Assembly: GCF_001530125.1 (NCBI RefSeq)
Contig: NZ_LDUG01000025.1
Span: 164,572-228,571, forward strand
From: Thiobacillus denitrificans
GTDB taxonomy: Bacteria; Pseudomonadota; Gammaproteobacteria; Burkholderiales; Thiobacillaceae
Direction of reading: 5' to 3'
Length of the DNA stretch: 64,000 bases
A model generated the notes under the pieces. That model saw nothing but the letters and a program-made list of their open reading frames with translations. It did not search any database and had not been told where the DNA came from. This document shows positions 25,484 through 34,318 of the stretch, one piece after another. Position numbers and translations under genes: made by a program. Each line of letters starts with the position of its first letter. The first letter of the stretch is position 1.

Positions 25484-27592
25484 TTACTTGTACATCACCG
25501 ACGGCAGCCACAGGCCAATCTGCGGCCACATATAGAGCAGGAACATGGCCAGTACCTGGATCGCCATGAAGGGCATCATGCCGGCGAAGATCTGGTTCAG
25601 CGTCACATGGGGCGGCGACACGCCCTTCAGATAAAACGCGGCCATCGCCACCGGCGGCGAGAGGAAGGCGGTTTGCAGGTTCAGCGCCACCAGCAGGCCG
25701 AAGAACAGCGGGTCGATGTTGAAGTGCGCCAGCAGCGGGATGAAGATCGGCATGAAGATGACGATGATCTCCGTCCACTCCAGCGGCCAGCCCAGGATGA
25801 AAATAATGGCCTGGGACAGCAGCATGAACTGAAGCGGCGTGAGGTTCATCGACAGCACCCAGTGCTCGACCAGTCCCTGCCCACCCAGCAGGGCGAAGGC
25901 CGCCGAGAAAATGCTCGACCCCACGAACAGCCAGCACACCATGGCTGAAGTCTTGGCAGTGAGGAAGGCGGATTCCCTCACCGTCGGCAGCATTTGCACC
26001 TGGTGCACAGCGAGCACGCACCACACCCCGATGGCTGCCATGGACAGCCAGCCCAGCCAGTCAGGCGGTGCGGTCGGGAGCATTCCAGCCTTGAACAGAA
26101 GGAACCACACGACGGATGCGGCAAAGGCCAGCCACAGGGGCATCCACGTCGGCCGTAGCTTGCGCCGTTCTTCCCGGCTTTTGCGCAGCGCCAGGTACAT
26201 CGCTGCCAGCACGAAGCCGCCGAAGGAGCCAATCGCCGCCGCTTCCGTCGGCGTGGCCAGACCGAACACGATGCTGCCGAGCACGGCCAGAATCATGACC
26301 ACCAACGGGAAGAACGACGTCAGCAGCATCTTGAAAATTTCCAGCCGCGCAAAGCTGAACAAGGCATATATCGACGCCAGGACCGCGATGCCGCCGGCCA
26401 GCACTTTCCAGTATGAAGAGGGGGTGGGCAGACGCTCCACGGCAGCGGGCGAAGGCGACACCTGAATCGACGGCGCCGTGGCTTGCGCAGTGGGAGCGGG
26501 CGCTTCCTGCAGGCTTTCGGCGACGGGTCCAGTCGGGGGTTCCTGCACGCCTTCGGCTTGAGGCTCGTTCAAACCGGGCGCTTCCATCGGGTCGCTGCTG
26601 ACCATGCCCATCTCCTGCAAGCCGGAGATGTCGGTCACTTTGTCGGGCCGGGTGATGCTGTTCCAGGCGAGCCCCATGATGATGGCGAACACAATGGCCG
26701 GCAGCAGCGCGGTGAAGAGTTCGCGCGCGATGCGACCCTTGGTTGCGCCGGCACCGTCCCGAGTCAGCGCGGCGCGGAACAACGCAGGCAGCGCCCGGTC
26801 TCCGAAGCGGGAGGCGATGCTGGCGGTGTGCGCGGGCAGTTTCACCTTGCGCTCGCTTTCCGGCAGCGGCGGCGCCCACTCCGGCTTCAACTTCGCCACG
26901 ATCATCACATAACCCACATAGAGCAACGCGAGCATGAGGCCAGGGAAGAAGGCGCCGGCATAGAGCTTCACCACCGATACGCCGGCGGTGGCGCCATAGA
27001 CGATGAGCAACACCGAGGGCGGAATGAGAATGCCCAGGCAGCCGCCGGCGGTGATGACGCCGGCCGAGAGCTTGACGTTATAACCGGCGCGCAGCATGGC
27101 GGGCAACGCCAGCAGGCCCATCAGCGTGACCACCGCGCCGACGATGCCGGTGGCGGTGGCGAAGATGGCGCAGGTCACCAGGGTGGCCACGGCCAGCGAA
27201 CCGGGGATGCGCGCCAGTGCGAGATGCAGGCTCTTGAACAGTTTCTCAATCAGGTTGGCGCGCTCGACCAGATAACCCATGAACACGAACAGCGGGATCG
27301 AAATCAGTACGTCGTTGGTCATCACGCCGTAGGTGCGTTGCACCATCAAGTCCAGCGTCTGCCGCACCGCAATGTCCGGATTGACGCTGCGGTAAGAGAG
27401 CCACCCGAAAACCATGCCCATGCCCATGAGCGTGAAGGCGGTGGGGAAGCCCAGCATGATCATCACCACCACCAGCGCCAGCATGAGCAGACCAAGGTGG
27501 CCGCTGGTGAGGTTTCCCCAGGGCATGAAAACGGCGATGGCGGCGAGCATGATCGCCATCAGCATGAAACCGAAGCGCAATTCCTTCTTCAT
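25484..27592 (-). CDS. dctM: TRAP transporter large permease, DctM, long form
   Basis: 702 residues against about 430 for a standard DctM. It begins with MKKELRFGF and hydrophobic segments; core TRAP-M motifs are GFPTAFTLMGMGMVFGW, SIPLFVFMGYLVERA, GAVVTLMGLLALPAML, GGCLGILIPPSVLLIVYG and, near the end, FLSPPVAMAAFYLKGV. The extra length is a central insertion (about residues 275-480) with a proline/glutamate/alanine-rich hydrophilic part and additional membrane segments. It overlaps dctQ by ATGA. It carries out the sodium-coupled translocation step in the inner membrane. Confidence 0.9.
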   Translation of the reverse strand: MKKELRFGFMLMAIMLAAIAVFMPWGNLTSGHLGLLMLALVVVMIMLGFPTAFTLMGMGMVFGWLSYRSVNPDIAVRQTLDLMVQRTYGVMTNDVLISIPLFVFMGYLVERANLIEKLFKSLHLALARIPGSLAVATLVTCAIFATATGIVGAVVTLMGLLALPAMLRAGYNVKLSAGVITAGGCLGILIPPSVLLIVYGATAGVSVVKLYAGAFFPGLMLALLYVGYVMIVAKLKPEWAPPLPESERKVKLPAHTASIASRFGDRALPALFRAALTRDGAGATKGRIARELFTALLPAIVFAIIMGLAWNSITRPDKVTDISGLQEMGMVSSDPMEAPGLNEPQAEGVQEPPTGPVAESLQEAPAPTAQATAPSIQVSPSPAAVERLPTPSSYWKVLAGGIAVLASIYALFSFARLEIFKMLLTSFFPLVVMILAVLGSIVFGLATPTEAAAIGSFGGFVLAAMYLALRKSREERRKLRPTWMPLWLAFAASVVWFLLFKAGMLPTAPPDWLGWLSMAAIGVWCVLAVHQVQMLPTVRESAFLTAKTSAMVCWLFVGSSIFSAAFALLGGQGLVEHWVLSMNLTPLQFMLLSQAIIFILGWPLEWTEIIVIFMPIFIPLLAHFNIDPLFFGLLVALNLQTAFLSPPVAMAAFYLKGVSPPHVTLNQIFAGMMPFMAIQVLAMFLLYMWPQIGLWLPSVMYK

Positions 27593-28209
27593 GGCTTCGC
27601 CTCCTGCCGTACGACATACTGGTCGAGCTGGGCGATGTCTACGTCCTTCACGTGAACCATTTCCTTGAGCTTGTACACATCCACTTCTTCCACGTCCTCG
27701 ACGCGGGAGGGCCACGCGCCGTCGCGCAGACAAACCACGCAGCGCAGAATTTCGACGATGCCCTGCATCAGCAGGAAGAATCCGGCTAGCGGTATGACGA
27801 ATTTGAAGGGATACAACGGCAATGGATCGGGGCTGAAGGTTTTTTCGTGTATCGCCAGCGATTCGTTGGCATAGGTCCAGCCGGCATAGGTCAACGCGAA
27901 AATGCCCGGCAGGAAGAACACGATGTACAGAATCAGGTCGATGGAGGCCTGGGTGCGCGGCTTGAAGAAACCGTAGAGCACATCGCCGCGCACATGGCCG
28001 CCATGCGCCAGGGTGTAGGCGCCGGCGAACATGAACAGGGTGCCGTAGAGCATGATCTGCACATCCTGCGCCCAGGGGTGGGGCGTGTTGAGCACATAGC
28101 GCGAGAACACTTCCCAGGAAATCAGAAACGTCAGCCCAACGATGGCCCAGGAAAAAAACCGGCCGACGAAAGTGCTCACCTTATCGACAAAGAGCAGCAA
28201 TTTCTGCAT
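27589..28209 (-). CDS. dctQ: TRAP transporter small permease, DctQ
   Basis: 206 residues with four predicted membrane segments and the family hallmark SWEVFSRYVLNTPHPWAQDVQ followed by AGAYTLAHGGHVRGD. The C-terminal tail (about 165-206) is long, charged and cytoplasmic. It overlaps dctM by ATGA and is separated from the binding-protein gene by a 74-base gap with a strong hairpin. Together with DctM it forms the membrane part of the transporter. Confidence 0.92.
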   Translation of the reverse strand: MQKLLLFVDKVSTFVGRFFSWAIVGLTFLISWEVFSRYVLNTPHPWAQDVQIMLYGTLFMFAGAYTLAHGGHVRGDVLYGFFKPRTQASIDLILYIVFFLPGIFALTYAGWTYANESLAIHEKTFSPDPLPLYPFKFVIPLAGFFLLMQGIVEILRCVVCLRDGAWPSRVEDVEEVDVYKLKEMVHVKDVDIAQLDQYVVRQEAKP

Positions 28210-28230
28210 GACGAACCCTTGCTAAGACAC

Positions 28231-28262
28231 AAAAATGGCCGTCCGGTTCGCACCGGACGGCC
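28231..28262 (-). terminator. Intrinsic (partial) terminator between dctP and dctQ
   Basis: A perfect 11-bp stem, 28237-28247 with 28252-28262, a four-base loop and, on the minus strand, the run ATTTTT directly after. It would reduce read-through from dctP into dctQM, which fits the excess of binding protein needed over permease. Confidence 0.8.
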
Positions 28263-28283
28263 ACGGACCAAGCCAGGTTGCGT

Positions 28284-29435
28284 TCAAGCCTTCTTCTTGC
28301 CGAAGAAATGGTTGTACGCCATCTTGTAGTCCACGCTGGTGTCGTTCTGCCAGCGCGCGGCGCGGGCCGCGAAGACGCGCATGGAATCGAGGACTTTCTT
28401 GAACGCGGGATTCTCCGCGCTCTTGGCCGCCATGATCTTGTCCCAGGACTGCAACTGCTTGCGCAGAATGGCATCCGGGGTCTTGTAGAACTTGACGCCC
28501 CGCTTGGTGCTCATGTCGAGGTAGTCCTTGGAATAGCGGTCGATGGCTTTCCAGGACATATCGGCCGATGCGGCCTCGATGGCGTACTTGATGATGGCCT
28601 TGTGCTCGGCGTTGAGCGCGTCGTACTTTTTCTTGTTGAAGAGAATTTCGAACTGTTCGCTCGCCTGGTGGAAGCTTTGCAGCATGCAAACCTTGGCCAC
28701 GTCCGGGAAGCCGAGCAGGTTGTCGGAAGACGCATTGTTGAATTCGGCCGCATCGAGCAGGCCGCGATCCAGGGCCGGCACGATCTCGCCGGCCGGCATC
28801 GGATTCACCGCGGCGCCCATGTCCTTGTACATATCGACCGCGAGCCCGACGGTGCGGAACTTGAGGCCCTTCATTTGCTCGACGCTGGTGATGGGCTTCT
28901 TGAACCAGCCGAAGGGCTGGGTCGGCATCGGACCGTAGAGCATGGACACCACGTCCATGTTCATGCTCTTGTAGATTTCAGCCAGCAGTTCCTTGCCGCC
29001 GCCGTAGTAGTGCCAGGCCAGCACCATGTTGGGGTCCATGCCGAAAGCCGGGCCAGAGCCCCACAGCGCCACCGCAGTGTTCTTGCCGTACCAGTAGGCG
29101 ATCACCCCGTGGCCACCGTCCAGGGTGCCCTTGCTGACCGCGTCGAGCAGGTCGAACGCCTTGACCACCGCACCTGCCGGCAGTACCTCGATCTTGAGTT
29201 CCTTGCCCGACATGGCATTGACCTTGTTGGCGAAGTCCACCGCATATTCATGGAAGATGTCCTTCGCCGGCCAGGTGCTCTGGAAGCGCAGGCTGACCGG
29301 CGTTGCTGCCTTCGCGATCGAGGGGAAACCAAAGGTTGCCGCGCCGGTCGCGGTGGCGGCGGCTGCGCCAAGAAACTTTCTCCGGCTCAGTTTGGCCTCG
29401 GGTTGCGTGGGCGGTTTGCTGTCTTTCTTGCTCAT
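28284..29435 (-). CDS. dctP: TRAP transporter substrate-binding protein, DctP, Tat-exported
   Basis: 383 residues. The N-terminus has a twin-arginine signal (KLSRRKFLGAAAATATG, cut near FPSIAKAA). The mature part follows the DctP fold: FQSTWPAKDIFHEYAVDFANKV, an arginine in GLKFRTVG that usually contacts a substrate carboxylate, and PAGEIVPALDRGLLDAAEF. This subgroup is usually annotated as binding mannitol/chloroaromatic compounds or 2-oxo acids; the gene context suggests a C2-C4 hydroxy or oxo acid. A strong AAAGGAG site precedes the ATG. Confidence 0.92.
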   Translation of the reverse strand: MSKKDSKPPTQPEAKLSRRKFLGAAAATATGAATFGFPSIAKAATPVSLRFQSTWPAKDIFHEYAVDFANKVNAMSGKELKIEVLPAGAVVKAFDLLDAVSKGTLDGGHGVIAYWYGKNTAVALWGSGPAFGMDPNMVLAWHYYGGGKELLAEIYKSMNMDVVSMLYGPMPTQPFGWFKKPITSVEQMKGLKFRTVGLAVDMYKDMGAAVNPMPAGEIVPALDRGLLDAAEFNNASSDNLLGFPDVAKVCMLQSFHQASEQFEILFNKKKYDALNAEHKAIIKYAIEAASADMSWKAIDRYSKDYLDMSTKRGVKFYKTPDAILRKQLQSWDKIMAAKSAENPAFKKVLDSMRVFAARAARWQNDTSVDYKMAYNHFFGKKKA

Positions 29436-29474
29436 GGCTGTCTCCTTTGTTTTGATCGAGGGAAAAGCAGCTTT

Positions 29475-29503
29475 ACATTAGTACAATTTATTTATTGCAT
29501 CAA
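29475..29503 (-). promoter_or_regulatory. Sigma-70-like promoter for the dctP operon
   Basis: On the minus strand TTGATG (29503-29498) and TAATGT (29480-29475) are separated by exactly 17 bases in an AT-rich region. Transcription would start about 33 bases before the dctP ATG, with room for the AAAGGAG ribosome site. Confidence 0.55.
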
Positions 29504-29837
29504 ATTATTAAATTCTACTGTTCTATTTTGGCTACAGTGAGGACCGCGTCGGGGGTCGAGTGTGGCCGGCAATCTCAGAAACGCAAAATGAAGGCGCAGC
29601 TTGGTCAGCGTGGTTCAGGCTGAAAGTGGTGGGGTGACAGATGGACAAACTGGTGGTGGGCAGGAAGGTGCTCATCGCCCGCCCGGGGTCTGCCGGGTGA
29701 GTTGGGCAGATCACGCGTCTTGGTGGGCCTTGTGCGCCAGACCAAGCGCTTTTTTGCTGAGTGCGGCCTTTAGGCGGACACGTACAGCAGGTGATTCCCA
29801 GAGATTTTTTTCTGGCGCAATGACGCAAGAACCACAC
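29504..29837. other. Gene-poor region between dctP and tRNA-Phe
   Basis: About 330 bases of mixed composition. Short frames exist on both strands, but one overlaps the tRNA and none shows family resemblance or a convincing start. No RNA gene other than the tRNA is recognised. Confidence 0.5.
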
Positions 29838-29879
29838 AAAAGAAAGCGGCCTCCGGTGGGAAAACCACGGGAAGCCGCT
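29838..29879 (-). terminator. Terminator of tRNA-Phe
   Basis: On the minus strand AGCGGC pairs with GCCGCT (29879-29874 with 29850-29845), with further imperfect pairing inside (CGTGG/CCACC around TTTT), followed by TTCTTTT. It begins eight bases after the tRNA 3' end. Confidence 0.65.
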
Positions 29880-29886
29880 CGTATTT

Positions 29887-29962
29887 TGGTGGCCAGGAGT
29901 GGAATCGAACCACCGACACGCGGATTTTCAATCCGCTGCTCTACCGACTGAGCTACCTGGCC
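29887..29962 (-). tRNA. tRNA-Phe (GAA)
   Basis: 76 bases including an encoded CCA. On the minus strand it starts GGCCAGGTAGCTCAG (acceptor and D-arm), has the anticodon loop TTGAAAA between GCGGA and TCCGC arms, giving anticodon GAA, then the T-loop GGTTCGATTCC and the closing CTCCTGGCC-A-CCA. All cloverleaf stems pair. Confidence 0.97.
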
Positions 29963-30026
29963 AAAAGAGGGCGCAATTTAACCGGTTTGCCCCCTTGCCG
30001 TCAAGGAAAAGCCGTGCTGCGCCAAC

Positions 30027-30326
30027 TCAGCATGCCAATCCATGCAGGCCGCACAGATGGCGTTTGACGATTGCCAGCGAGACCCACAACCAGAACAGCA
30101 GGAAGAAGGTGAGAAACGGTACGTGGGCGTCGAGGATGAAGCGCGGGGTGATGAAGCGCACGGTGCGCACCGCCGGGCTGGCGACGATGCGCAGCGTGCG
30201 GTAGAAAATGTTGTCCTCGCGATATTTGCCGGCCAGTAGCGCCAGCACACCTTGCCCAAGCAGGGCGAAACCGGCGATCTCGACCAGGGTGCGCAGAATC
30301 AAAACCAGCAGGATGTCGAGCGGCAT
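30027..30326 (-). CDS. Small membrane protein, function unknown
   Basis: 99 residues. Two hydrophobic stretches are predicted (about 4-32, LDILLVLILRTLVEIAGFAL, and 68-88, VPFLTFFLLFWLWVSL), joined by a basic loop YREDNIFYRTLRIVASPAVRTVRF. The conserved-looking central segment and correct codon bias suggest a real gene. The topology is probably two-spanning with the basic loop in the cytoplasm. No domain of known function is recognised. It reads toward the tRNA gene, 64 bases away. Confidence 0.65.
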   Translation of the reverse strand: MPLDILLVLILRTLVEIAGFALLGQGVLALLAGKYREDNIFYRTLRIVASPAVRTVRFITPRFILDAHVPFLTFFLLFWLWVSLAIVKRHLCGLHGLAC

Positions 30327-30421
30327 GGCGAGTGTTCCTGAAGCGAATCGATAATTTTAACGCGGCTTGCAAGCTTGGCGCCTGCCCATGACAATGCGGG
30401 TTGACTTGAGTGGGTGTGCAG

Positions 30422-31015
30422 ATGATGGATTATGACCGAGTGCGGCATGGCCTGCGGGGCTTGTTTTTCAATATGCTGGGCCGGACGGAGCGCGCGCTGG
30501 CGGCCTATCACGACAGCCATCGGGCAGATCCCACCCATGTCGCGACGCTGCGTACGCTGGCCTGGCTGGAGGCGAAGCAGGAGCGCTGGGCGGCGGCGGA
30601 AGCCTGGTTTGAGCGCGTGATCGAGATCGAGCCGGACGATGCCCCCACCTGGTTCAACCTCGGCTATGTGCGTGACAGGGGCGGCATGGACGAGGCGGCG
30701 ATCGCGGCCATGCAGCGGGCGACCGAGTTGAATCCGAGTAACGATCGCGCCTGGTACGGGCTGGGGATGCTGCATGCGCGGCATGGCCGCCATGCCGCCG
30801 CGGCGGCGGCGCTGACCGAGGCCGGCCGGCTGCAGCCGATGAACGGGCTGGCCTGGTATGCGCTGGGGATGGCCTGGCAGCATTGCAACGAGCCGGACAA
30901 GGTGGCGGCGGTGATCGAGCACACGCTGACGCACGACCCGCAGACTGCGCAGCGGTTGATTCGCGATACCGGGCGCAGCGACTATATGCATCGGCTGGGT
31001 TCAATGCAGCTGTAG
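30422..31015 (+). CDS. Tetratricopeptide repeat protein
   Basis: 197 residues from ATG 30422. At least four TPR-like units are visible: LGRTERALAAYHDSHRADP, KQERWAAAEAWFERVIEIEP, RGGMDEAAIAAMQRATELNP and HGRHAAAAAALTEAGRLQP, each about 34 residues with the small-residue and proline positions in place. No signal peptide is seen, so a cytoplasmic adaptor is likely. The partner is unknown. An in-frame GTG at 30410 is an alternative start. A bidirectional terminator lies downstream. Confidence 0.85.
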   Translation: MMDYDRVRHGLRGLFFNMLGRTERALAAYHDSHRADPTHVATLRTLAWLEAKQERWAAAEAWFERVIEIEPDDAPTWFNLGYVRDRGGMDEAAIAAMQRATELNPSNDRAWYGLGMLHARHGRHAAAAAALTEAGRLQPMNGLAWYALGMAWQHCNEPDKVAAVIEHTLTHDPQTAQRLIRDTGRSDYMHRLGSMQL

Positions 31016-31073
31016 GGCTCAGCCGTGACCGATCGCGCCCGGATGAATGATCCGGGATTGAACATCCAGGCGT

Positions 31074-31106
31074 AAAAAAGCCAGCCTCACGAGGCTGGCT
31101 TTTTTG
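31074..31106. terminator. Bidirectional terminator between TPR gene and symporter
   Basis: AAAAAA-GCCAGCCT-CACG-AGGCTGGC-TTTTTT: an 8-bp GC-rich stem with an A-run on one side and a T-run on the other, placed between two convergent genes (TPR on plus, symporter on minus). Confidence 0.9.
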
Positions 31107-31138
31107 TTGCGCGCCCGGGGGCGCGCTGGGTGCAGCGA

Positions 31139-33250
31139 TCAGGTTGCGCGGGTGTCGATGTCGCCCGCCAGGTTCGGATAGCGCACGTGATCGACCAGTT
31201 GCTGGATTTCCAGGCTGGGCGCACGCGAGAGCAGCGAGCCGATGATGACGCCGATGAAGCCGATCGGCATGCCGAACACGCCGGCGGCGATCGGCTTGAT
31301 GGCGAACCACTCGTTGGCGGCCACGCCGCCGAAGAACGGGTAAGTGATGACCATGTAGTACATGCACACAGCCAAACCGGCCAGCATGCCGATGACCGCG
31401 CCGAGGTAGTTGGCGCGCTTCCAGAACACGCCGAGCACCAGCGCCGGGAAGAACGCCGAGGCTGCCAGCGAGAACGCGGCGCCGACCAGGAACAGGATGT
31501 CACCCGGCTTCAGCGAGGCGGTGTACGCGGCGAAGATGGCGACCACCAGCAGCAGGCTCCTGGAGATGGCCAGGCGACGGATGGTCGAGGCCTTCGGGTC
31601 GATCATCTTGTAGTAGACGTCGTGCGACAGCGCGTTGGCGATGGTCAGCAGCAGGCCGTCTGCGGTCGACAGCGCAGCCGCCAGACCGCCTGCCGCCACC
31701 ATGCCCGAGATCACGTAGGGCAGGCCGGCGATCTCCGGTGTGGCCAGCACGATGAGGTCGCCGCCGATGGTGATCTCGGCGAGTTGCACGATGCCGTCCA
31801 GGTTGATGTCGACGATCTTCATCAGGGTCGCATCCACCGCCTGCCAGTTCGCCACCCACGCCGGCAGCGAAGTGAATGGCAAGCCGACCAGGTTGTTGTA
31901 GACCTCGAACTTGACCAGCACCGCCAGTGCAGGCGCGGTGAAGTACAGCAGGAAGATGAACAGCAGCGACCAGAACACCGATTTGCGCGCTTCACGCACC
32001 GACGGCGTAGTGTAGTAGCGCATCAGGATGTGCGGCAGCGAAGCGGTGCCGACCATCAGGCACAGCACCAGTGCGATGAAGTTGCGGCGCTTGATGTTGG
32101 AAGCCTCCTGATCTGCGGCTTGCGCGGCGGCGATTTCCGCTGCGCTGGCGTCGGGATTGCTCCTCAGCAGATCCGACTCCGCGCCCTTGCCGGCAAACGG
32201 GGTGGCATGGGCTGCGACCGGACCGGTCTTGGCCTTGGCGCCGTCGGCCGATTTCTTCCACTGCGCCTTCAGCGCGTCGGGGGTGGCAGGGAAGTCGGCG
32301 GGACTGCCGGCTTCCGTGCGCTGGGCTTCGAGGAAGGCGTCGCCATTGCCGGTGGCCACGGCTTCGTCCAGCGCCGCGATGTTGGCTTCGAACGAATCCT
32401 GCTGCGCCTTGAATGCCGCACGCGCCGAGGCTTCGGCTGCGCCCTTGGCGGTATCGGCGTTGTTGAACTCGTTTTCCAACTGCGTCACCTGCTGCAGCAC
32501 CTGGCCGTAGACGACCTGCGGAACCGGGTTGCCGGTGTGAACCACCGACAGCCACACCACCGGAATCATGTAGGCGATGATGAGGATGATGTACTGCGCC
32601 ACCTGGGTCCAGGTCACCGCGCGCATGCCGCCGAGGAAGGAGCACACCAGGATGCCGGCCAGACCGACGAATACGCCGATCTGGAATTCCAGGCCGGTGA
32701 GACGGGCGGTGATGATGCCGACGCCGTAGATCTGCGCCACCACGTAAGTGAAGGAGCAAATGATGGCTGCGATCACCCCGATGGCGCGCGGCAGGTTGCC
32801 GCCGTAGCGCGAGGCGAGGAAGTCCGGAATGGTGAACTGGCCGAACTTGCGCAGGTAGGGCGCGAGGAACAGCGCCACCAGCACGTAGCCGCCGGTCCAG
32901 CCCATGACGAAGGCGAGGCCGTCAAAGCCGGCCAGGTACAGGGTGCCTGCCATGCCGATGAAGGACGCGGCCGACATCCAGTCGGCGCCGGTTGCCATGC
33001 CGTTGAACAGGGCGGGTACACGGCGGCCGGCGACGTAGTACTCCGACACATCGGCGGTTCTCGACATGATGCCGATGCCGGCATACAGCGAGATGGTGGC
33101 GGCGAGGAAAATGTAGCCGATCCATCTGGGGGGAAGGCCCATCTGCTCCAGTATCGCAAGCACGATGACAAAGGCGATGAAGCCGCCGGTGTAGAAGGTG
33201 TAGTACTTTTTGAGCTGCTGGAAGAACTGGCTCTGGGTCTGTGTGGTCAT
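31139..33250 (-). CDS. Sodium:solute symporter, VC_2705 subfamily (acetate/monocarboxylate type)
   Basis: 703 residues from ATG 33250. The solute:sodium symporter core is clear: YYVAGRRVPALFNGMATGADWMSAASFIGMAGT, then FTIPDFLASRYGG and AALSTADGLLLTIANALSHDVYY. About 150 extra residues form a hydrophilic, alanine-rich insert (about 245-400) that may be a coiled cytoplasmic or periplasmic loop. This subfamily is accompanied by a small DUF4212 subunit, found one base upstream. Likely substrate is acetate or another short monocarboxylate, by family only. Confidence 0.88.
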   Translation of the reverse strand: MTTQTQSQFFQQLKKYYTFYTGGFIAFVIVLAILEQMGLPPRWIGYIFLAATISLYAGIGIMSRTADVSEYYVAGRRVPALFNGMATGADWMSAASFIGMAGTLYLAGFDGLAFVMGWTGGYVLVALFLAPYLRKFGQFTIPDFLASRYGGNLPRAIGVIAAIICSFTYVVAQIYGVGIITARLTGLEFQIGVFVGLAGILVCSFLGGMRAVTWTQVAQYIILIIAYMIPVVWLSVVHTGNPVPQVVYGQVLQQVTQLENEFNNADTAKGAAEASARAAFKAQQDSFEANIAALDEAVATGNGDAFLEAQRTEAGSPADFPATPDALKAQWKKSADGAKAKTGPVAAHATPFAGKGAESDLLRSNPDASAAEIAAAQAADQEASNIKRRNFIALVLCLMVGTASLPHILMRYYTTPSVREARKSVFWSLLFIFLLYFTAPALAVLVKFEVYNNLVGLPFTSLPAWVANWQAVDATLMKIVDINLDGIVQLAEITIGGDLIVLATPEIAGLPYVISGMVAAGGLAAALSTADGLLLTIANALSHDVYYKMIDPKASTIRRLAISRSLLLVVAIFAAYTASLKPGDILFLVGAAFSLAASAFFPALVLGVFWKRANYLGAVIGMLAGLAVCMYYMVITYPFFGGVAANEWFAIKPIAAGVFGMPIGFIGVIIGSLLSRAPSLEIQQLVDHVRYPNLAGDIDTRAT

Positions 33251-33251
33251 G

Positions 33252-33515
33252 TTATTCCTCCCCCTCTTGTACGCCGTATTCATTGTCCAGCTGGTCCATG
33301 CGACGGGCGTAGAACCAGATGATCAGGACATAAATGATCAGGGAACCCTGGGCGGCCATGTAGAAGGCGAAGGGGAAGCCCATGATGACGATTTCATTGA
33401 GCTGGGGGGCAAAGTAGATGACGACGAACGTCACCACGAACCAGATGGCTAACAGGACTGCGGTGATCCGCAGATTCTTGCGCCAGTACTCCTGATGTCT
33501 CTCCGACAATTGCAT
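33252..33515 (-). CDS. DUF4212 small subunit of the symporter
   Basis: 87 residues with two membrane helices (about 17-35 and 44-68) and the family start ERHQEYWRKNLRITAVLL. The PFAFYMAAQGSLIIYVLIIWFYARRMD segment is diagnostic for the small subunit that accompanies VC_2705-type symporters. Its stop is one base before the large-subunit start and it has a strong GGAGGAG ribosome site. It presumably stabilises or completes the symporter in the inner membrane. Confidence 0.92.
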   Translation of the reverse strand: MQLSERHQEYWRKNLRITAVLLAIWFVVTFVVIYFAPQLNEIVIMGFPFAFYMAAQGSLIIYVLIIWFYARRMDQLDNEYGVQEGEE

Positions 33516-33622
33516 GGCAACTCCTCCGTGAGCATGAGTGGGGAACGCGCTTTATTAATAGAAGTCGCGCGTGCGCGGAGTGTAAGGACTTGTTATGCGG
33601 CCGACAAACAGATTAGTAGGCG

Positions 33623-34318
33623 CTAATGTGCTGATAGCCAGCGCCGGCCGCGCAGCAGGCCGCGCAGTTGCTGCGCGGTGGTGATCTCGTCGCGCTGCGC
33701 CGCCTGCAGCAGCACCAGCCACAACTCGGCGGTGGCGTAGGCGTCGGCCAATGCGCCGTGGCGCGCGTACACCGCAATGCCGAAATGCGCCAGCCAGTCG
33801 TCGAGGTGGCGGCAGTGCGGCGCGGCATCGGGGAACAGCAGCGGCGCGACTACCGCCGCGTCGAACCACGGTGAGGCGATCGTCAGGCGCAATTGCTCGC
33901 GCACCGCGCGCTGCAACACCGTCTGGTCGAATGCCGCGTGGAAGGCGACCAGCGGCGCGCCCTGGGTGAATTCCAGCCAGGACAGCAATGCCTCGTGCGG
34001 CGCCTGCCCTGCGCGCTGTTCGCTGCCGCTGATGCCGTGGATCAGGATGTTGGCGGCAGCGGTCGATTGCGCCTGCGTGAGCCCGACTTCCAGGCTGGCA
34101 TCGAGTGCGATGTGGCCGTGTTCGATCGCCACCGCGCCGATCGCCAGCAGCGGATCGCGCTGCGCGTTGAGTCCGCCGGTTTCCACGTCGACCACGCACC
34201 AGCGCATGTCGGCAAGCGGCAGATTGAGGTCGATCTTTTGGCGCCCCAGCGCTGCGCGCCGCGCGCTGCTGGTGGCGTCCAGGGCGGGCAGTGAGTGTTT
34301 TGTAAACGGCCAGATCAC
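33623..34318 (-). CDS. DEDDh 3'-5' exonuclease (DNA polymerase III epsilon-like)
   Basis: 231 residues. The exonuclease motifs are present: ExoI VVDVETGG with D and E (about 42-49), ExoII VAFHAAFDQTVL, and ExoIII HGALADAYATAEL with the DEDDh histidine. There is no polymerase-binding tail as in DnaQ, so a free-standing DNA or RNA exonuclease is likely. The ATG overlaps the stop of the upstream CBS/nucleotidyltransferase gene. Members of this family commonly sit beside VC_2705-type symporters, though the functional link is unexplained. Confidence 0.85.
   Translation of the reverse strand: MIWPFTKHSLPALDATSSARRAALGRQKIDLNLPLADMRWCVVDVETGGLNAQRDPLLAIGAVAIEHGHIALDASLEVGLTQAQSTAAANILIHGISGSEQRAGQAPHEALLSWLEFTQGAPLVAFHAAFDQTVLQRAVREQLRLTIASPWFDAAVVAPLLFPDAAPHCRHLDDWLAHFGIAVYARHGALADAYATAELWLVLLQAAQRDEITTAQQLRGLLRGRRWLSAH

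Noticed and set aside
26483..27655. 390-codon plus-strand frame antisense to dctM
   Set aside because: Shadow frame with low-complexity Gln/Arg-rich translation.
29601..29951. 116-codon plus frame before the tRNA
   Set aside because: It runs through the tRNA-Phe terminator and gene; no family resemblance.
31130..33322. 730-codon open frame on plus, antisense to the symporter
   Set aside because: High-GC shadow of a long gene. Its translation is low-complexity and rich in Arg, Gly, His and Gln, without domains; the minus-strand symporter fits a known family over its full length.
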